This document shows, piece after piece, positions 35,205 through 44,541 of a stretch of DNA of 64,000 nucleotides. The translations under genes and the position numbers were made by a program. The stretch lies in contig NZ_JAFBGM010000001.1 in NCBI RefSeq assembly GCF_016811105.1, forward strand, positions 682,001 to 746,000, read 5' to 3'. Every line of letters begins with the position of its first letter. Position 1 is the stretch's first letter. The notes under the pieces are model-generated. The model did no database searches and was not told where the DNA came from. It was given only the letters and a program-made list of their open reading frames with translations. Origin of the DNA: Aurantibacter crassamenti (lineage in GTDB: Bacteria > Bacteroidota > Bacteroidia > Flavobacteriales > Flavobacteriaceae).

Positions 35205-37178
35205 ATGAACTGGAACAAACCACTATTATTAATTACCGTATTCTTAATTCTAGCTTATGATGTAAGTGACGAAACCAACTCTGAGTTGGCCAATTTATCA
35301 CCTAAATTTGAAAGATTAGCTTACAATAACCCAGATTTAACTGTAGACTTAGGCGTTGGTCTATGGGCATCACCGCTGCCAATTGATTATGATGAAGACG
35401 GTGATTTAGACCTTTTAGTTTCTTGTAATGATGTTCCTTTTAACGGAATCTTCTTTTTTGAAAATAAAAGTGGTGAAGCCTTTCCAATTTTTGAGCCACC
35501 TGTAAAAATTAGTAAACCCATAAAACATATTCAAGTTTCATATGTTGATGGCAAACCTAGATTCTTAGAGCCCGGCAAGGAATATTTAGATTTTAAAAAT
35601 TCATTTAAAACAAAAGGAGTCTCACTTTTTCCTGGCAATACTTTTTCAAAATTGCATAATAACATAAGATTTAATCAATGGAAATATGTCGACTACGAAA
35701 ATGATGGTGATCTAGATATTATAGTTGGAATACAAGATGGAGAAGATTACGGATGGGACAATGCATTTGATGAAAATGGAGTTTGGACCAATGGCCCACT
35801 TCACGGTTACGTATATCTTATTGAGTATGATAATGGCGAATACAAACTAAAAGACAAAATACTCGCAGGTGATAAACCAATTGATGTTTATGGCGCACCC
35901 TCACCTAACTTTGATGACTATGATAATGATGGTGATTTAGATATTATCTGCGGAGAATTTTTAGACAAGTTTACTTATTTTGAAAATATTGGCACTCGCG
36001 AAAAACCGAAATATGCTAAAGGGCAGCATCTAAAAAACGAAAATGGTATACTAAAAATGGATCTCGAAATGATTTTACCCGTTTCTATAGATTGGGATAA
36101 AGATGGAGATATAGATCTCGTTGTAGGTGATGAAGATGGAAGAGTAGCTTTTGTAGAAAATACAGGCAAAGTAACTAATGGTATGCCCGTTTTCGAAAAT
36201 CCGAAATATTTTCAGCAAAAAGCAGAACATGTAAAATTCGGAGCACTTGTGACTCCATTTAGCACTGACTGGGATGATGATGGCGATGAAGATTTAATAT
36301 GTGGCAACTCTGCTGGATATCTTTCTTTTATTGAAAACTTAGATGGTGCAGATACACCTAAATGGGATGCCCCTAAATATTTAGAAAGCGACAATGAAAT
36401 AATCAGAATTCAAGCTGGTGAAAACGGTTCAATACAAGGGCCCTGCGAAGCAAAATGGGGTTACACAACCCTATCTGTTGAAGATTGGAACAATGATGGC
36501 TTGAAAGATATAATCGTAAACTCTGTTTGGGGAAAAGTAGTTTGGTATGAAAACATAGGGTCAAAAGGAAAACCAAAACTTGGTAAAGAACAACCCATTA
36601 AAGTAAAATGGAATTCTCAAGCACCAAAACCTGAATGGTACTGGTGGGATCCTGAGCCAAATACATTAGCTACACAATGGAGAACCACACCCACTGCTAT
36701 TGATTGGAATAAAGATGGGCTTACAGATTTAATTATGCTTGACCAAGAAGGATATTTAAGTTATTATGAACGATTTAAAGAAGACAATGAATTGCTTTTA
36801 AAACCTGGTAAACGCATTTTTCAATCTACCAATGGAACTTATGATCGTAAGAATAAATTTATTGATAATTCAAACGGACCATTGAGGCTCAGCGAGCAAA
36901 AATTTGGTAGCAGCGGTAGAAGAAAATTAGCCTTTGGTGATTGGGATTTAGATGGAGATACTGATATTCTAATAAACGGCATAAATGCTGCGCTTTTAGA
37001 GAACACCAAACAAACTAAAGGCCGAGTAGAATACAAATTCAAAGGTAACTTATCGAAGGTAAAATTAGCTGGACACACAACGAGTCCAACTTTAGTTAAT
37101 TGGGATAACACAGGAAAGCCAGACTTACTTTTAGGCGCTGAAGATGGATATTTCTACTATTATAAAAATGATGAATAG
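35205..37178 (+). CDS. Secreted FG-GAP/VCBS-repeat calcium-binding propeller protein
   Basis: The frame begins at a TTG (35196); ATG at 35205 (M-N-W-N-K-P-L-L) gives a signal peptide and 657 residues. The mature protein has about nine copies of the FG-GAP calcium loop, for example D-Y-D-E-D-G-D-L-D-L, D-Y-E-N-D-G-D-L-D-I, D-W-D-K-D-G-D-I-D-L and D-W-D-L-D-G-D-T-D-I, spaced through the whole length. Two longer insertions lie between blades. Such proteins bind carbohydrates or other surfaces and sometimes carry lyase activity, but no catalytic motif is evident. It is convergent with the metallophosphoesterase at 37229, with a bidirectional hairpin between them. Confidence 0.88.
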   Translation: MNWNKPLLLITVFLILAYDVSDETNSELANLSPKFERLAYNNPDLTVDLGVGLWASPLPIDYDEDGDLDLLVSCNDVPFNGIFFFENKSGEAFPIFEPPVKISKPIKHIQVSYVDGKPRFLEPGKEYLDFKNSFKTKGVSLFPGNTFSKLHNNIRFNQWKYVDYENDGDLDIIVGIQDGEDYGWDNAFDENGVWTNGPLHGYVYLIEYDNGEYKLKDKILAGDKPIDVYGAPSPNFDDYDNDGDLDIICGEFLDKFTYFENIGTREKPKYAKGQHLKNENGILKMDLEMILPVSIDWDKDGDIDLVVGDEDGRVAFVENTGKVTNGMPVFENPKYFQQKAEHVKFGALVTPFSTDWDDDGDEDLICGNSAGYLSFIENLDGADTPKWDAPKYLESDNEIIRIQAGENGSIQGPCEAKWGYTTLSVEDWNNDGLKDIIVNSVWGKVVWYENIGSKGKPKLGKEQPIKVKWNSQAPKPEWYWWDPEPNTLATQWRTTPTAIDWNKDGLTDLIMLDQEGYLSYYERFKEDNELLLKPGKRIFQSTNGTYDRKNKFIDNSNGPLRLSEQKFGSSGRRKLAFGDWDLDGDTDILINGINAALLENTKQTKGRVEYKFKGNLSKVKLAGHTTSPTLVNWDNTGKPDLLLGAEDGYFYYYKNDE

Positions 37179-37213
37179 AAGACCTTGAAGAAGTTTTTAT
37201 TCAAAGTCTTCTA
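37176..37213. terminator. Bidirectional terminator between convergent genes
   Basis: A 14-bp stem with one mismatch (37176-37189 with 37200-37213) and a 10-base loop starts at the TAG of the FG-GAP gene. Both sides end in the tail of a convergent gene, so it likely serves both. Confidence 0.65.
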
Positions 37214-37228
37214 TCATTAAAGTGTATG

Positions 37229-38632
37229 CTATTCAGGCTTCACAAAATCTTTTCTTAATCTTGTTGGACTATCAGGAACTTTATTAATCAATTTCTTTTT
37301 CCCTTTCTTTTTTATAATTTCAAAGGCATCATATAAAGTGCCAATTGGCGTATATGCACCATAGGTGATTGAATTCTCTGAAACCGTGATTATTTGAAAT
37401 AACTGCGTGTATTCACCTCTTCTAACCATCCATTCTTGATCTTGTGATTCGTACATCTTTGGACCACTTACAGAAACGGCATAAACAGTACCTGCATCTT
37501 TAACAACGGTTAAACCTTTACCTTCATTTTCAGGAAAACCTCTTGCATAGGTATGGTCATGACCCTGCAAAACCAAATCAACTTGATATTTATCAATCAA
37601 AGGTTTTATAGCCTCCCTCAATTCCCAATTATCTCTACCTTCTTTTGTAGAATATACAGGGTAATGTGTTGTAATAGTAATCCATTTTTTAGTATTTGAT
37701 TGCAGCACAGAATCAAGCCATTTTACTTGTGCTGCTCGCGCTTCTAAACTTTCATCAAAACCTTCACTATCAATTGATATAAGCTTCATGTCTTGATAAT
37801 CGATAACAAAACATGTTTCTTTTAGCTCTTCAATTGGGCCATTTTCTGGCAATGTAAAAGAAGGTCTCCATAATGGAGTTAAAACTCCATCTCTGTACTC
37901 ATGGTTGCCGGGCGTCATAACACTTGGCACTGTTGCATGAATAAAACTACCTGCATGAAACCATTCGCCCCATTCCAAGTTAGCGTCGCGATCATTTATC
38001 AAGTCACCTGCATGTAACATAAAATCTACTTGTGGAAATTGACGATATGAATTACGAATAACTCTAGACCATAATGATTTTACATTGTTTTGAGCATCTC
38101 CAAAATAAATAAAACTAAAGGGTTCTTTTGAATCTGTGTGAGCGGTAGTAATTTGAAACCATTCACTCCAATATCCATTATCTTCTTGTCCGTTACCAAC
38201 ACGATATACATAAGTAGTATTGGGTTGTAAATTTTTTACCAAGGCCGAATGATAGGTAGCTTTAACAAGAGGTTCATTTCTATTTTGGTTTTCAAATTTT
38301 TGCGAAATGGCCTCAACTTTTCTTACGTTACGTAATAAAAATTCAGGACCATCAGTTGCTATTGCTACTTCTACAACACCATTTGATACTTGTTGATCAG
38401 TACGCCAATTTACCGCAAACGTATGAGCTGGGTCTTCGGTTAAATTTGAAATAATACGGTCTGGTGTATTTGAAGGAAATATCAATTTGTGCGCAGGTGT
38501 AGAGTCATGTTCCATGTAATGGGAATGATTACTATGAACTTCACCATTAGCATGTTCATGTTGTGCTTTCACGGTATAATTGAATATAAAAAACATCGCA
38601 AAAACTATAAGACTCTTTTGTATTCTCATCAT
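37229..38632 (-). CDS. Secreted purple-acid-phosphatase-like metallophosphoesterase, His-rich N-terminus
   Basis: Exported phosphoesterase of 467 residues: signal peptide ending near K-A-Q, then a His-rich stretch (about residues 25-41, eight His) that may bind metal, an FnIII-like domain (about 55-165, ending Y-V-Y-R-V-G), and a calcineurin-fold catalytic domain. Metal-site motifs are F-G-D-A-Q, A-G-D-L-I-N, P-G-N-H-E, T-H-Y-P and G-H-D-H-T-Y-A-R. The basic C-terminal tail (K-K-K-G-K-K-K) is unusual. It has the same layout as the enzyme at 436-2019 but is a separate subgroup, judged by H-D-H-T-Y. It lies 90 bases after the Gfo/Idh/MocA gene and may belong to the same transcript. Confidence 0.88.
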   Translation of the reverse strand: MMRIQKSLIVFAMFFIFNYTVKAQHEHANGEVHSNHSHYMEHDSTPAHKLIFPSNTPDRIISNLTEDPAHTFAVNWRTDQQVSNGVVEVAIATDGPEFLLRNVRKVEAISQKFENQNRNEPLVKATYHSALVKNLQPNTTYVYRVGNGQEDNGYWSEWFQITTAHTDSKEPFSFIYFGDAQNNVKSLWSRVIRNSYRQFPQVDFMLHAGDLINDRDANLEWGEWFHAGSFIHATVPSVMTPGNHEYRDGVLTPLWRPSFTLPENGPIEELKETCFVIDYQDMKLISIDSEGFDESLEARAAQVKWLDSVLQSNTKKWITITTHYPVYSTKEGRDNWELREAIKPLIDKYQVDLVLQGHDHTYARGFPENEGKGLTVVKDAGTVYAVSVSGPKMYESQDQEWMVRRGEYTQLFQIITVSENSITYGAYTPIGTLYDAFEIIKKKGKKKLINKVPDSPTRLRKDFVKPE

Positions 38633-38722
38633 TAATTAATTTAGTATTCAAAACTATTTTAAGCTTAAGAAAAAGGCATTATGCATATATCAACTTAATG
38701 TTACTTTTAAAAACACGAACAA

Positions 38723-39715
38723 CTAAATAGACAGCCTTTCTCCAGTTATATTGCTTTCGTGCAATCGTTCTAAAACCACCATATTATTAATGGCATCACT
38801 TAAGTGCGCAGGCGTTTTTTTATCTTCAAGTATAGCCAATGAAAAAGCATCAGCTTGCAAGGTATATTGATCACAAATTTCGAATTCCAGTTCAGTTGTA
38901 ACTTCGTCTTTTGTTAACCATACTTTTGCTGGTCTGTTGTTAGGCGGATTAAAAGGCAATTCAAATTTGATACTCCCTTTTGTTCCAAATATTTGAGCCT
39001 GTTGCGTATAATCTAATTGCGTAGCACAAAAAAAAGAAGAACTACCTTTTTCAAATTCTAAAATTCCCGTTGCTAAAATATCTACTTCATAATCAGGATG
39101 ATATTCAATAGAAGCTAATACACTTTTAGGTTCAGAATTAAATAATAACCTAGAAATTGAAATAGAGTAACAACCTATATCCATCAAACTGCCACCCCCA
39201 CATGCTTTATTATTAGTAATACTTTCTGCATCATCATCAAAAAATGAAAAAGAAGATTGTATGGTTTTTAATTCGCCAATATCACCAGCATCAACTATTT
39301 GTTTTACTTTAATCCATTGTGGGTGGTACTTATACATAAAAGCTTCTGCTATCTTAAGCTTTGGATGTTTTTCTGCTTCGTCTAACAATTCTTTAGCAGA
39401 GGCACTGCTCAATGCAATTGGCTTTTCAACCAGCACATGTTTGCCAGCTATCAATGCTTTTTTAGCCCATTCTACATGTAAATGATTCGGTAACGGAATA
39501 TAAACAGCTTCAATTTCAGAATCATCTAACAATTCTTGATAGCTCTGATACCGTTTTGAAATTCCGAACTCATCAGCGGTTTTCTGAGCTTTGCTTGTAT
39601 TTCTTGAGGCAATGGCCAGTACATTACAATGGGTACTATTGAGCATAGCAGGTATAACTTGCTCTCTGGCAATAGTTGCTGCACCTAGTATTCCCCATTG
39701 AATTTTTTTATCCAT
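38723..39715 (-). CDS. Gfo/Idh/MocA-family oxidoreductase
   Basis: Soluble NAD(P)-dependent oxidoreductase of 330 residues. The Rossmann N-terminus reads W-G-I-L-G-A-A-T-I-A-R, and the family's E-K-P-I-A-L motif (lysine near residue 98) is present in H-V-L-V-E-K-P. G-G-S-L-M-D-I-G-C-Y in the second half is the catalytic-side signature, with the following D and Y typical of the trans-dihydrodiol-dehydrogenase / glucose-fructose-oxidoreductase group. It follows the SSS symporter (33 bases) and the aldolase gene, so it most likely reduces or oxidises a sugar or sugar-acid imported by that system. Confidence 0.92.
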   Translation of the reverse strand: MDKKIQWGILGAATIAREQVIPAMLNSTHCNVLAIASRNTSKAQKTADEFGISKRYQSYQELLDDSEIEAVYIPLPNHLHVEWAKKALIAGKHVLVEKPIALSSASAKELLDEAEKHPKLKIAEAFMYKYHPQWIKVKQIVDAGDIGELKTIQSSFSFFDDDAESITNNKACGGGSLMDIGCYSISISRLLFNSEPKSVLASIEYHPDYEVDILATGILEFEKGSSSFFCATQLDYTQQAQIFGTKGSIKFELPFNPPNNRPAKVWLTKDEVTTELEFEICDQYTLQADAFSLAILEDKKTPAHLSDAINNMVVLERLHESNITGERLSI

Positions 39716-39748
39716 AGAATTAAATCTACTTTTTGCAAAAGACCTTTT

Positions 39749-41233
39749 CTATTTATTAATTCTCTGTTTGTTCAAAAGAACAAATACAAATGCCAGAAAT
39801 AACAATCCTACAGTTGCAACAGCACCAACAATAATTGGATCTAGAGTGCACTCTAACCATGCATATTCAGGTGACATATCTCTTAAAAAAGTACCCCAAA
39901 TTATTATAATAATGCTGAAAATAACTGAAGTAATACCCTGTGCACGTGATATTTTTACATTGAAAAGAGCGAGTAAGAATAAACCTAATATACCTCCACC
40001 AAAAATCCCTGAAATTTGCCACCATATATCAAGCGCACTTTCAGCATTTATAAGTAAAAGGGCAAAAGCAATACCAAGAACGCCCCAAATAATAGTAATT
40101 AAACGGAGGAAACCAATACTACTTTTTTCAGAAGCATTGGGTCTAAAATATTTTTTAAAATAATCTAAATAAAGTACGGTAGCTGAAGAGTTTAATGCGG
40201 AATCTACGGTACTCATTGAAGCTGCAAGTATTGCTGCAATTATTAAACCTTTAAGCCCTGTTGGGAGTTCTGTTGCAATAAAAAACGGAAAAACCTCATC
40301 GCCCTTTACAATAGCTGGATCAAGAACATGTGCTGAACCCGAATAAAAAGCAAACATTGCCGTACCTATATAAAGAAAAATAGCTGTTAATGGTAAATAA
40401 ATAAGCATTGCAATCCAAACCGATTTTTTTGCTTTCTTTTCAGTCGCCACAGCGCTATACTTTTGGGTGTAATTTTGATCCGCCATTAGATTTCTAATGT
40501 TTTCAGTCACCCCATAAATAATCATCACCCAAATGGTTCTACTACTTAACGAAAAAGAAGAATCACCCAGACTAAATTTGTTTTCATCAAATGCTTTCTG
40601 AATTAAAAAATCTGGATCTGCAAATACTTCAGTGGTCAAAATATAAGCACTAAAAAGGAGTCCCCCAATCATAATAATTGATTGCATAACATCTGTCCAA
40701 ATAACCGCTTCCATACCTCCCATAAGGGTATATGCAATTGTCATGACCCCAATAATTAAAATTAATGTACTAATATCAACATCAACAAAAGATGTTAACA
40801 AGAGGGAAGAAAGGTAAAGTATCACCGCAGTTCTACCAATCATAAAAAGTACAAATGACAGTGAAGCATAAACCCTACCCCAGTCACCAATTTTATCTTC
40901 AAGATATTTGTAAACCGAAATTATCTTATGTTTTCGGTAATGAGGAATAACGTATTTAGTAACAAACCAGGCTACGGGTAAAGCAGTAAGTGCAAAAATT
41001 AATGGGTGCCAATTTTGATCGAATGCTTTACCAGGTACGGCTATATATGATATACTACTTGTATAAGCACTCATTACAGCAATACCTGCTGCCCACGCCG
41101 GAATACCTCTTCCGGCAACCATAAACTCTTCAGAAGTTTTTGTTTTTCTTAAAAAGTAAATACCCATTCCGATCATTAATAAACCGTAAATGATTAAAAT
41201 GGCAATATCTAGTATTTCAAGTTGGTAGTTCAT
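39749..41233 (-). CDS. Sodium/solute symporter (SSS family), aldolase operon
   Basis: Inner-membrane Na+-coupled importer of 494 residues with about 13 membrane segments. E-E-F-M-V-A-G-R-G-I-P-A-W near residue 35 and T-L-M-G-G-M-E-A-V-I-W-T-D-V near residue 167 are the SSS signatures. The position is informative: it starts seven bases after the stop of an aldolase gene and is followed by a Gfo/Idh/MocA oxidoreductase. In sialic-acid and related pathways an SSS carrier commonly brings in the acid that a NAL-type aldolase then splits. Solute unknown. Confidence 0.92.
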   Translation of the reverse strand: MNYQLEILDIAILIIYGLLMIGMGIYFLRKTKTSEEFMVAGRGIPAWAAGIAVMSAYTSSISYIAVPGKAFDQNWHPLIFALTALPVAWFVTKYVIPHYRKHKIISVYKYLEDKIGDWGRVYASLSFVLFMIGRTAVILYLSSLLLTSFVDVDISTLILIIGVMTIAYTLMGGMEAVIWTDVMQSIIMIGGLLFSAYILTTEVFADPDFLIQKAFDENKFSLGDSSFSLSSRTIWVMIIYGVTENIRNLMADQNYTQKYSAVATEKKAKKSVWIAMLIYLPLTAIFLYIGTAMFAFYSGSAHVLDPAIVKGDEVFPFFIATELPTGLKGLIIAAILAASMSTVDSALNSSATVLYLDYFKKYFRPNASEKSSIGFLRLITIIWGVLGIAFALLLINAESALDIWWQISGIFGGGILGLFLLALFNVKISRAQGITSVIFSIIIIIWGTFLRDMSPEYAWLECTLDPIIVGAVATVGLLFLAFVFVLLNKQRINK

Positions 41234-41239
41234 TACTTT

Positions 41240-42169
41240 TTATAATTCAGCCATTGACTCTTTCTTAAAATTTTCAATATGGCATTTAACTTTATCTCTT
41301 TCAACTGCACCAAATCTATGTAAAGGCATTGCCATATAATCATCACAAATACCCAAAACTGAAACTCCACATTTTATACCTTTTGTAATACGCGAAGGTG
41401 TTTTACCTACACTGTAAATAGTATCATTTATGTGATTAACTTTTTTCAACAATTCAACAATTTTATCTTCCTCTTTAGCCAGGGCTGCATCATAAAGGTC
41501 AACAAACAATCTTGGAAAAATATTAGCTCCTCCAGCTACTGCACCATGACCACCACGCTCTATTGTGGCAGGTAAAAAACCTTCAGCACCTGCAATTACC
41601 GCAAACTCCGGCGAATCACTAAAGGCATCTATAAGACTATTTAAATAATCAAGATTACCTGAACTGTCTTTAACACCTAAAGCTCCTAATTCTTTTCCCT
41701 TTTTCACAGTTTCAAGCGAGAGATTCATTTTAGTACAACTCGGCATATTATAAAGCAAAAACGGCAAAGGCAATTTGGGTATTAAGGTATTCAAATATTC
41801 ATCCATTTCAGCATCTGAAATTGGAAAATAATATGGCGGTGCAATTACCACAGCATCAGCACCTGCCGTTTTAGAATGCTCTGCAATTTCAATTGAGCCA
41901 TCAAACGAAGTGTCAGTTATACCCACTAAAACAGGCACCCTTTTATCTATATATTCACAAGCCTTTGTGATTAGCTCTTTACGGATAGTATTACTTAAAC
42001 TTGGACCCTCACCATTGGATCCTAGCAAAAATATACCGTGAACACCACCTGATATTAAATGTTCAATTAGAACTTTTAAACCTGTCTCATCTAATTTGTA
42101 GTCCTCTGTAAGAGGTGTAATCATTGGAGGAATTATACCTCTCAAATTTAAAGTCATAATGTTGGTCAT
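41240..42169 (-). CDS. NAL/DHDPS-superfamily pyruvate-dependent aldolase, paralogue 1
   Basis: Class I aldolase of the N-acetylneuraminate lyase / dihydrodipicolinate synthase superfamily, 309 residues. The Schiff-base lysine is K167 in G-V-K-D-S-S-G, and Y140 in L-L-Y-N-M-P is the catalytic tyrosine; G-S-N-G-E is the pyruvate-carboxylate loop. The Arg that DHDPS uses to hold aspartate semialdehyde (Y-N-x-P-S-R) is replaced by Cys (Y-N-M-P-S-C-T-K), so lysine synthesis is unlikely. A sugar-acid substrate, imported by the adjacent SSS symporter, is more reasonable. A close paralogue lies at 45986. M5 at 42157 is an alternative start. It is divergent from the AraC regulator. Confidence 0.92.
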   Translation of the reverse strand: MTNIMTLNLRGIIPPMITPLTEDYKLDETGLKVLIEHLISGGVHGIFLLGSNGEGPSLSNTIRKELITKACEYIDKRVPVLVGITDTSFDGSIEIAEHSKTAGADAVVIAPPYYFPISDAEMDEYLNTLIPKLPLPFLLYNMPSCTKMNLSLETVKKGKELGALGVKDSSGNLDYLNSLIDAFSDSPEFAVIAGAEGFLPATIERGGHGAVAGGANIFPRLFVDLYDAALAKEEDKIVELLKKVNHINDTIYSVGKTPSRITKGIKCGVSVLGICDDYMAMPLHRFGAVERDKVKCHIENFKKESMAEL

Positions 42170-42260
42170 AATTGAGACAAAGTAAATTTAATTCGCTCCC
42201 GTATGCCACCATTATTTTACACAAATCTTATGTTATATTAACCTAAAATGTCAAAAAAAA

Positions 42261-42279
42261 TTACTATTATTGATAGTAA
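42261..42279. promoter_or_regulatory. Inverted repeat next to the AraC regulator
   Basis: TTACTAT at 42261-42267 and ATAGTAA at 42273-42279 form a 7-bp inverted repeat with a 5-base spacer, ending 18 bases before the AraC start, in a 128-base divergent region. Likely a regulator binding site or core-promoter overlap. Confidence 0.4.
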
Positions 42280-42297
42280 GAGTTAATATACTTAGAT

Positions 42298-43149
42298 ATG
42301 GAATTTATTTGTGAAAAAATATTCGTACCCAATAACCACTCGTTTATATCACGAAAATTGCCTTTGTCATCAAATGCGAGAATACACTCACACAAGAACT
42401 TTGAGCTGAATTACATAACCTCAGGGGTAGGCAGAAGAATTGTAGGTGATAATATATCAGGATTTGAAAAAGGAGATTTGGTGCTTTTGGGGCCAAACTT
42501 GCCGCATTGCTGGGAAATATTAGATGTCGAAGACAATGAAGAACCCACATGCATTGTTACACATTTTTCAGAAAACATCATTGATTCTGACTTTTTCAAA
42601 ATGCCAGAACTTCAAAAAGTTGTTGATTTATTAAAACTGTCTAATCGAGGAATTCGGTTTAAAGTTGAAGATGATACTGAAATACGACAAGTTTTAGAAG
42701 AAATGTCAGAAAGTAATGGTCTTGAATATTACATTGGTTTACTAAAAATTTTCAATAATTTAATAAAGATTGATGAGCGAGTACGGTTATCAAACCCTAT
42801 TGATCGCTCTTCCGTTTTTTCAAAGAATATTGAAAAAGTAAATAAAGTGTATGAATACGTTTTTCAGAATATTCAAGAAGGCATCAAACTAGAAGAAGCA
42901 TCTGCAGTCTTAAATATGGCACCCAGTTCTTTTTGTAGGTTTTTCAAAAAGAAAACTGGCCATACTTTTATGGAATATGTAAAAAATGTTAGAGTTGGTA
43001 TAGCAGCAAAACTTCTGGCAGAAACTGACAAACAAATTACACAAATCTGCTTTGAAAGCGGCTATAATAACTTGGCCAACTTCAATCATTATTTTAAAGC
43101 AAATATGGGTAAAACACCATCTGACTATCGTAAGAATTTTAGAGAATAA
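42298..43149 (+). CDS. AraC-family transcriptional regulator, cupin sensor
   Basis: A 283-residue regulator. The N-terminal half is a small cupin barrel (about 1-130, with H-S-H-K-N-F-E-L-N-Y and G-D-L-V-L-L-G-P-N-L-P-H-C-W) that would bind a sugar. The C-terminal half carries two helix-turn-helices: L-E-E-A-S-A-V-L-N-M-A-P-S-S-F-C and I-T-Q-I-C-F-E-S-G-Y-N-N-L-A-N-F-N-H-Y-F, with the end G-K-T-P-S-D-Y-R. Divergent from the aldolase-symporter-oxidoreductase operon, it is the obvious local candidate for its control. Confidence 0.94.
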   Translation: MEFICEKIFVPNNHSFISRKLPLSSNARIHSHKNFELNYITSGVGRRIVGDNISGFEKGDLVLLGPNLPHCWEILDVEDNEEPTCIVTHFSENIIDSDFFKMPELQKVVDLLKLSNRGIRFKVEDDTEIRQVLEEMSESNGLEYYIGLLKIFNNLIKIDERVRLSNPIDRSSVFSKNIEKVNKVYEYVFQNIQEGIKLEEASAVLNMAPSSFCRFFKKKTGHTFMEYVKNVRVGIAAKLLAETDKQITQICFESGYNNLANFNHYFKANMGKTPSDYRKNFRE

Positions 43150-43194
43150 GATACCGTTAGCATAGATAAAATCTGACTTCTAAGTTTCCAGTTC

Positions 43195-44472
43195 TTAACT
43201 CAATTCAAATCGGTTGTGATTTCCTGGCAAACCATCGTGAATACTAATTGCTATCAAAGAAAACACCGCCAGTAACACAAGTATTATCAACAAATAGCTA
43301 AACCATTTTTTTACATTAATGTGATCTGTTACTATTTGAACATCTTTGATTTTTGCCTTGCGCGACATTATATAAATCAAAACAATATTCAATACGTACA
43401 AATTGTGGTTCAACCCTAATTTTCCCGCAAAGAGCCCCGTTACTATATAGCTCATTAAAGTATAGCTACTGAAATACATAAAGAAAAACAACGCAACATC
43501 TTTCATTGAATAATTGTTGTTTTTTAATTTGATGAATAAAAATACTGCTATACTGAAAAGTACAATTGCAACAAAAACGGTACTAGAGAAAGCGATTTGT
43601 TCTAAATTTTGAATTTCACCCAAACGCTTTACTAAATGTTCATAAGCAAGTGATTCACGATACACGATTAGTGGGATAAAAACAAGTATGACAAATAAGG
43701 CAACTCTATTAACCCAAATTTTTGGGCTAGGTTTTTCATCAACTGGCCAATGTGACGAAAAAACTCCATAAGCCATTCCCAATCCACCGAAAAAACCGAT
43801 GCTGTATTCCATAACATTCCACATGTTAAACTGAATCTCAAACACGTTACCTGCTACGTGAAGAAAATTTCCAAAACCAAAACCAAAACCAGCACCCAAC
43901 GCAGAAATTATAGCAACACGTATTGGGGCATTTCGATTTGTTCGTGCCATATGCAATAACATTGCCAACCCTGCCCCCAAAACAAAGGCCCAAGCTTCAG
44001 ATCTAGGAGGTGTCATTTTAAAACCTATCTGTTCAATTAAAAAGAAATAGGTTAACAAACCTCCGGCAACCATTTCTGAGACTAATCCACCCCAATTAAC
44101 TTTATTTTTCTTAGTTGAATCAAGCACCATACCCACAAGACCGCCACCAAGTAAACCGAATAATGCACCAATGACAAAAAGCATACTTAAACCATAAAAC
44201 ACATTGATAAAATTATCAGCTCTACCATAGCCAACAACAATACCATAACTAATCATACCACCTGCCCCCCAGCCAATAGCAGATGCTAATGCAATTATTG
44301 GCATTTTAGCATACCAATCTTTTCTATTAGAAACCAAGACTAAAGCCAATGCACCAATAGCGCCAGCCCATGCGGCACCTTGTTCATGCCCAAATTGACC
44401 TCTAATTGCCCATGCGGTTGCTAATGCCATAGCAACTATCAATAAACTTAAACCATGCTTTTTAACATTCAT
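43195..44472 (-). CDS. Polytopic inner-membrane protein of unrecognised family
   Basis: I do not recognise the family. The 425-residue protein has about 12 hydrophobic segments, with glycine-rich helices (G-A-L-F-G-L-L-G-G-G-L-V-G, and A-L-G-A-G-F-G-F-G-F-G-N-F-L-H). R-G-Q-F-G-H-E-Q-G-A near residue 25 and P-P-R-S-E-A-W-A-F near residue 150 hold charged residues in or next to membrane helices, as in a carrier. It is the last gene of the dapA2-type operon, 69 bases after the PHP protein. It may be a transporter or a membrane-bound transferase. Confidence 0.7.
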   Translation of the reverse strand: MNVKKHGLSLLIVAMALATAWAIRGQFGHEQGAAWAGAIGALALVLVSNRKDWYAKMPIIALASAIGWGAGGMISYGIVVGYGRADNFINVFYGLSMLFVIGALFGLLGGGLVGMVLDSTKKNKVNWGGLVSEMVAGGLLTYFFLIEQIGFKMTPPRSEAWAFVLGAGLAMLLHMARTNRNAPIRVAIISALGAGFGFGFGNFLHVAGNVFEIQFNMWNVMEYSIGFFGGLGMAYGVFSSHWPVDEKPSPKIWVNRVALFVILVFIPLIVYRESLAYEHLVKRLGEIQNLEQIAFSSTVFVAIVLFSIAVFLFIKLKNNNYSMKDVALFFFMYFSSYTLMSYIVTGLFAGKLGLNHNLYVLNIVLIYIMSRKAKIKDVQIVTDHINVKKWFSYLLIILVLLAVFSLIAISIHDGLPGNHNRFELS

Positions 44473-44490
44473 TATTATTATTTTAGAATT

Positions 44491-44520
44491 GTTTAAAATG
44501 CCTCTCTTTCGATTTTAAAC
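44491..44520. repeat. AT-rich inverted repeat GTTTAAAAT-N12-ATTTTAAAC
   Basis: Two perfect 9-bp arms at 44491-44499 and 44512-44520 in the gap between the PHP gene and the polytopic membrane-protein gene. It may be an intercistronic hairpin that lowers expression of the downstream gene; there is no T-run after it. Confidence 0.35.
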
Positions 44521-44541
44521 TTCAGAACTTTATAGAATAAT

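Noticed and set aside
39768-40163. 131-codon plus-strand frame inside the symporter gene
   Set aside because: Lies fully within a strong SSS gene on the other strand and encodes a low-complexity basic protein.
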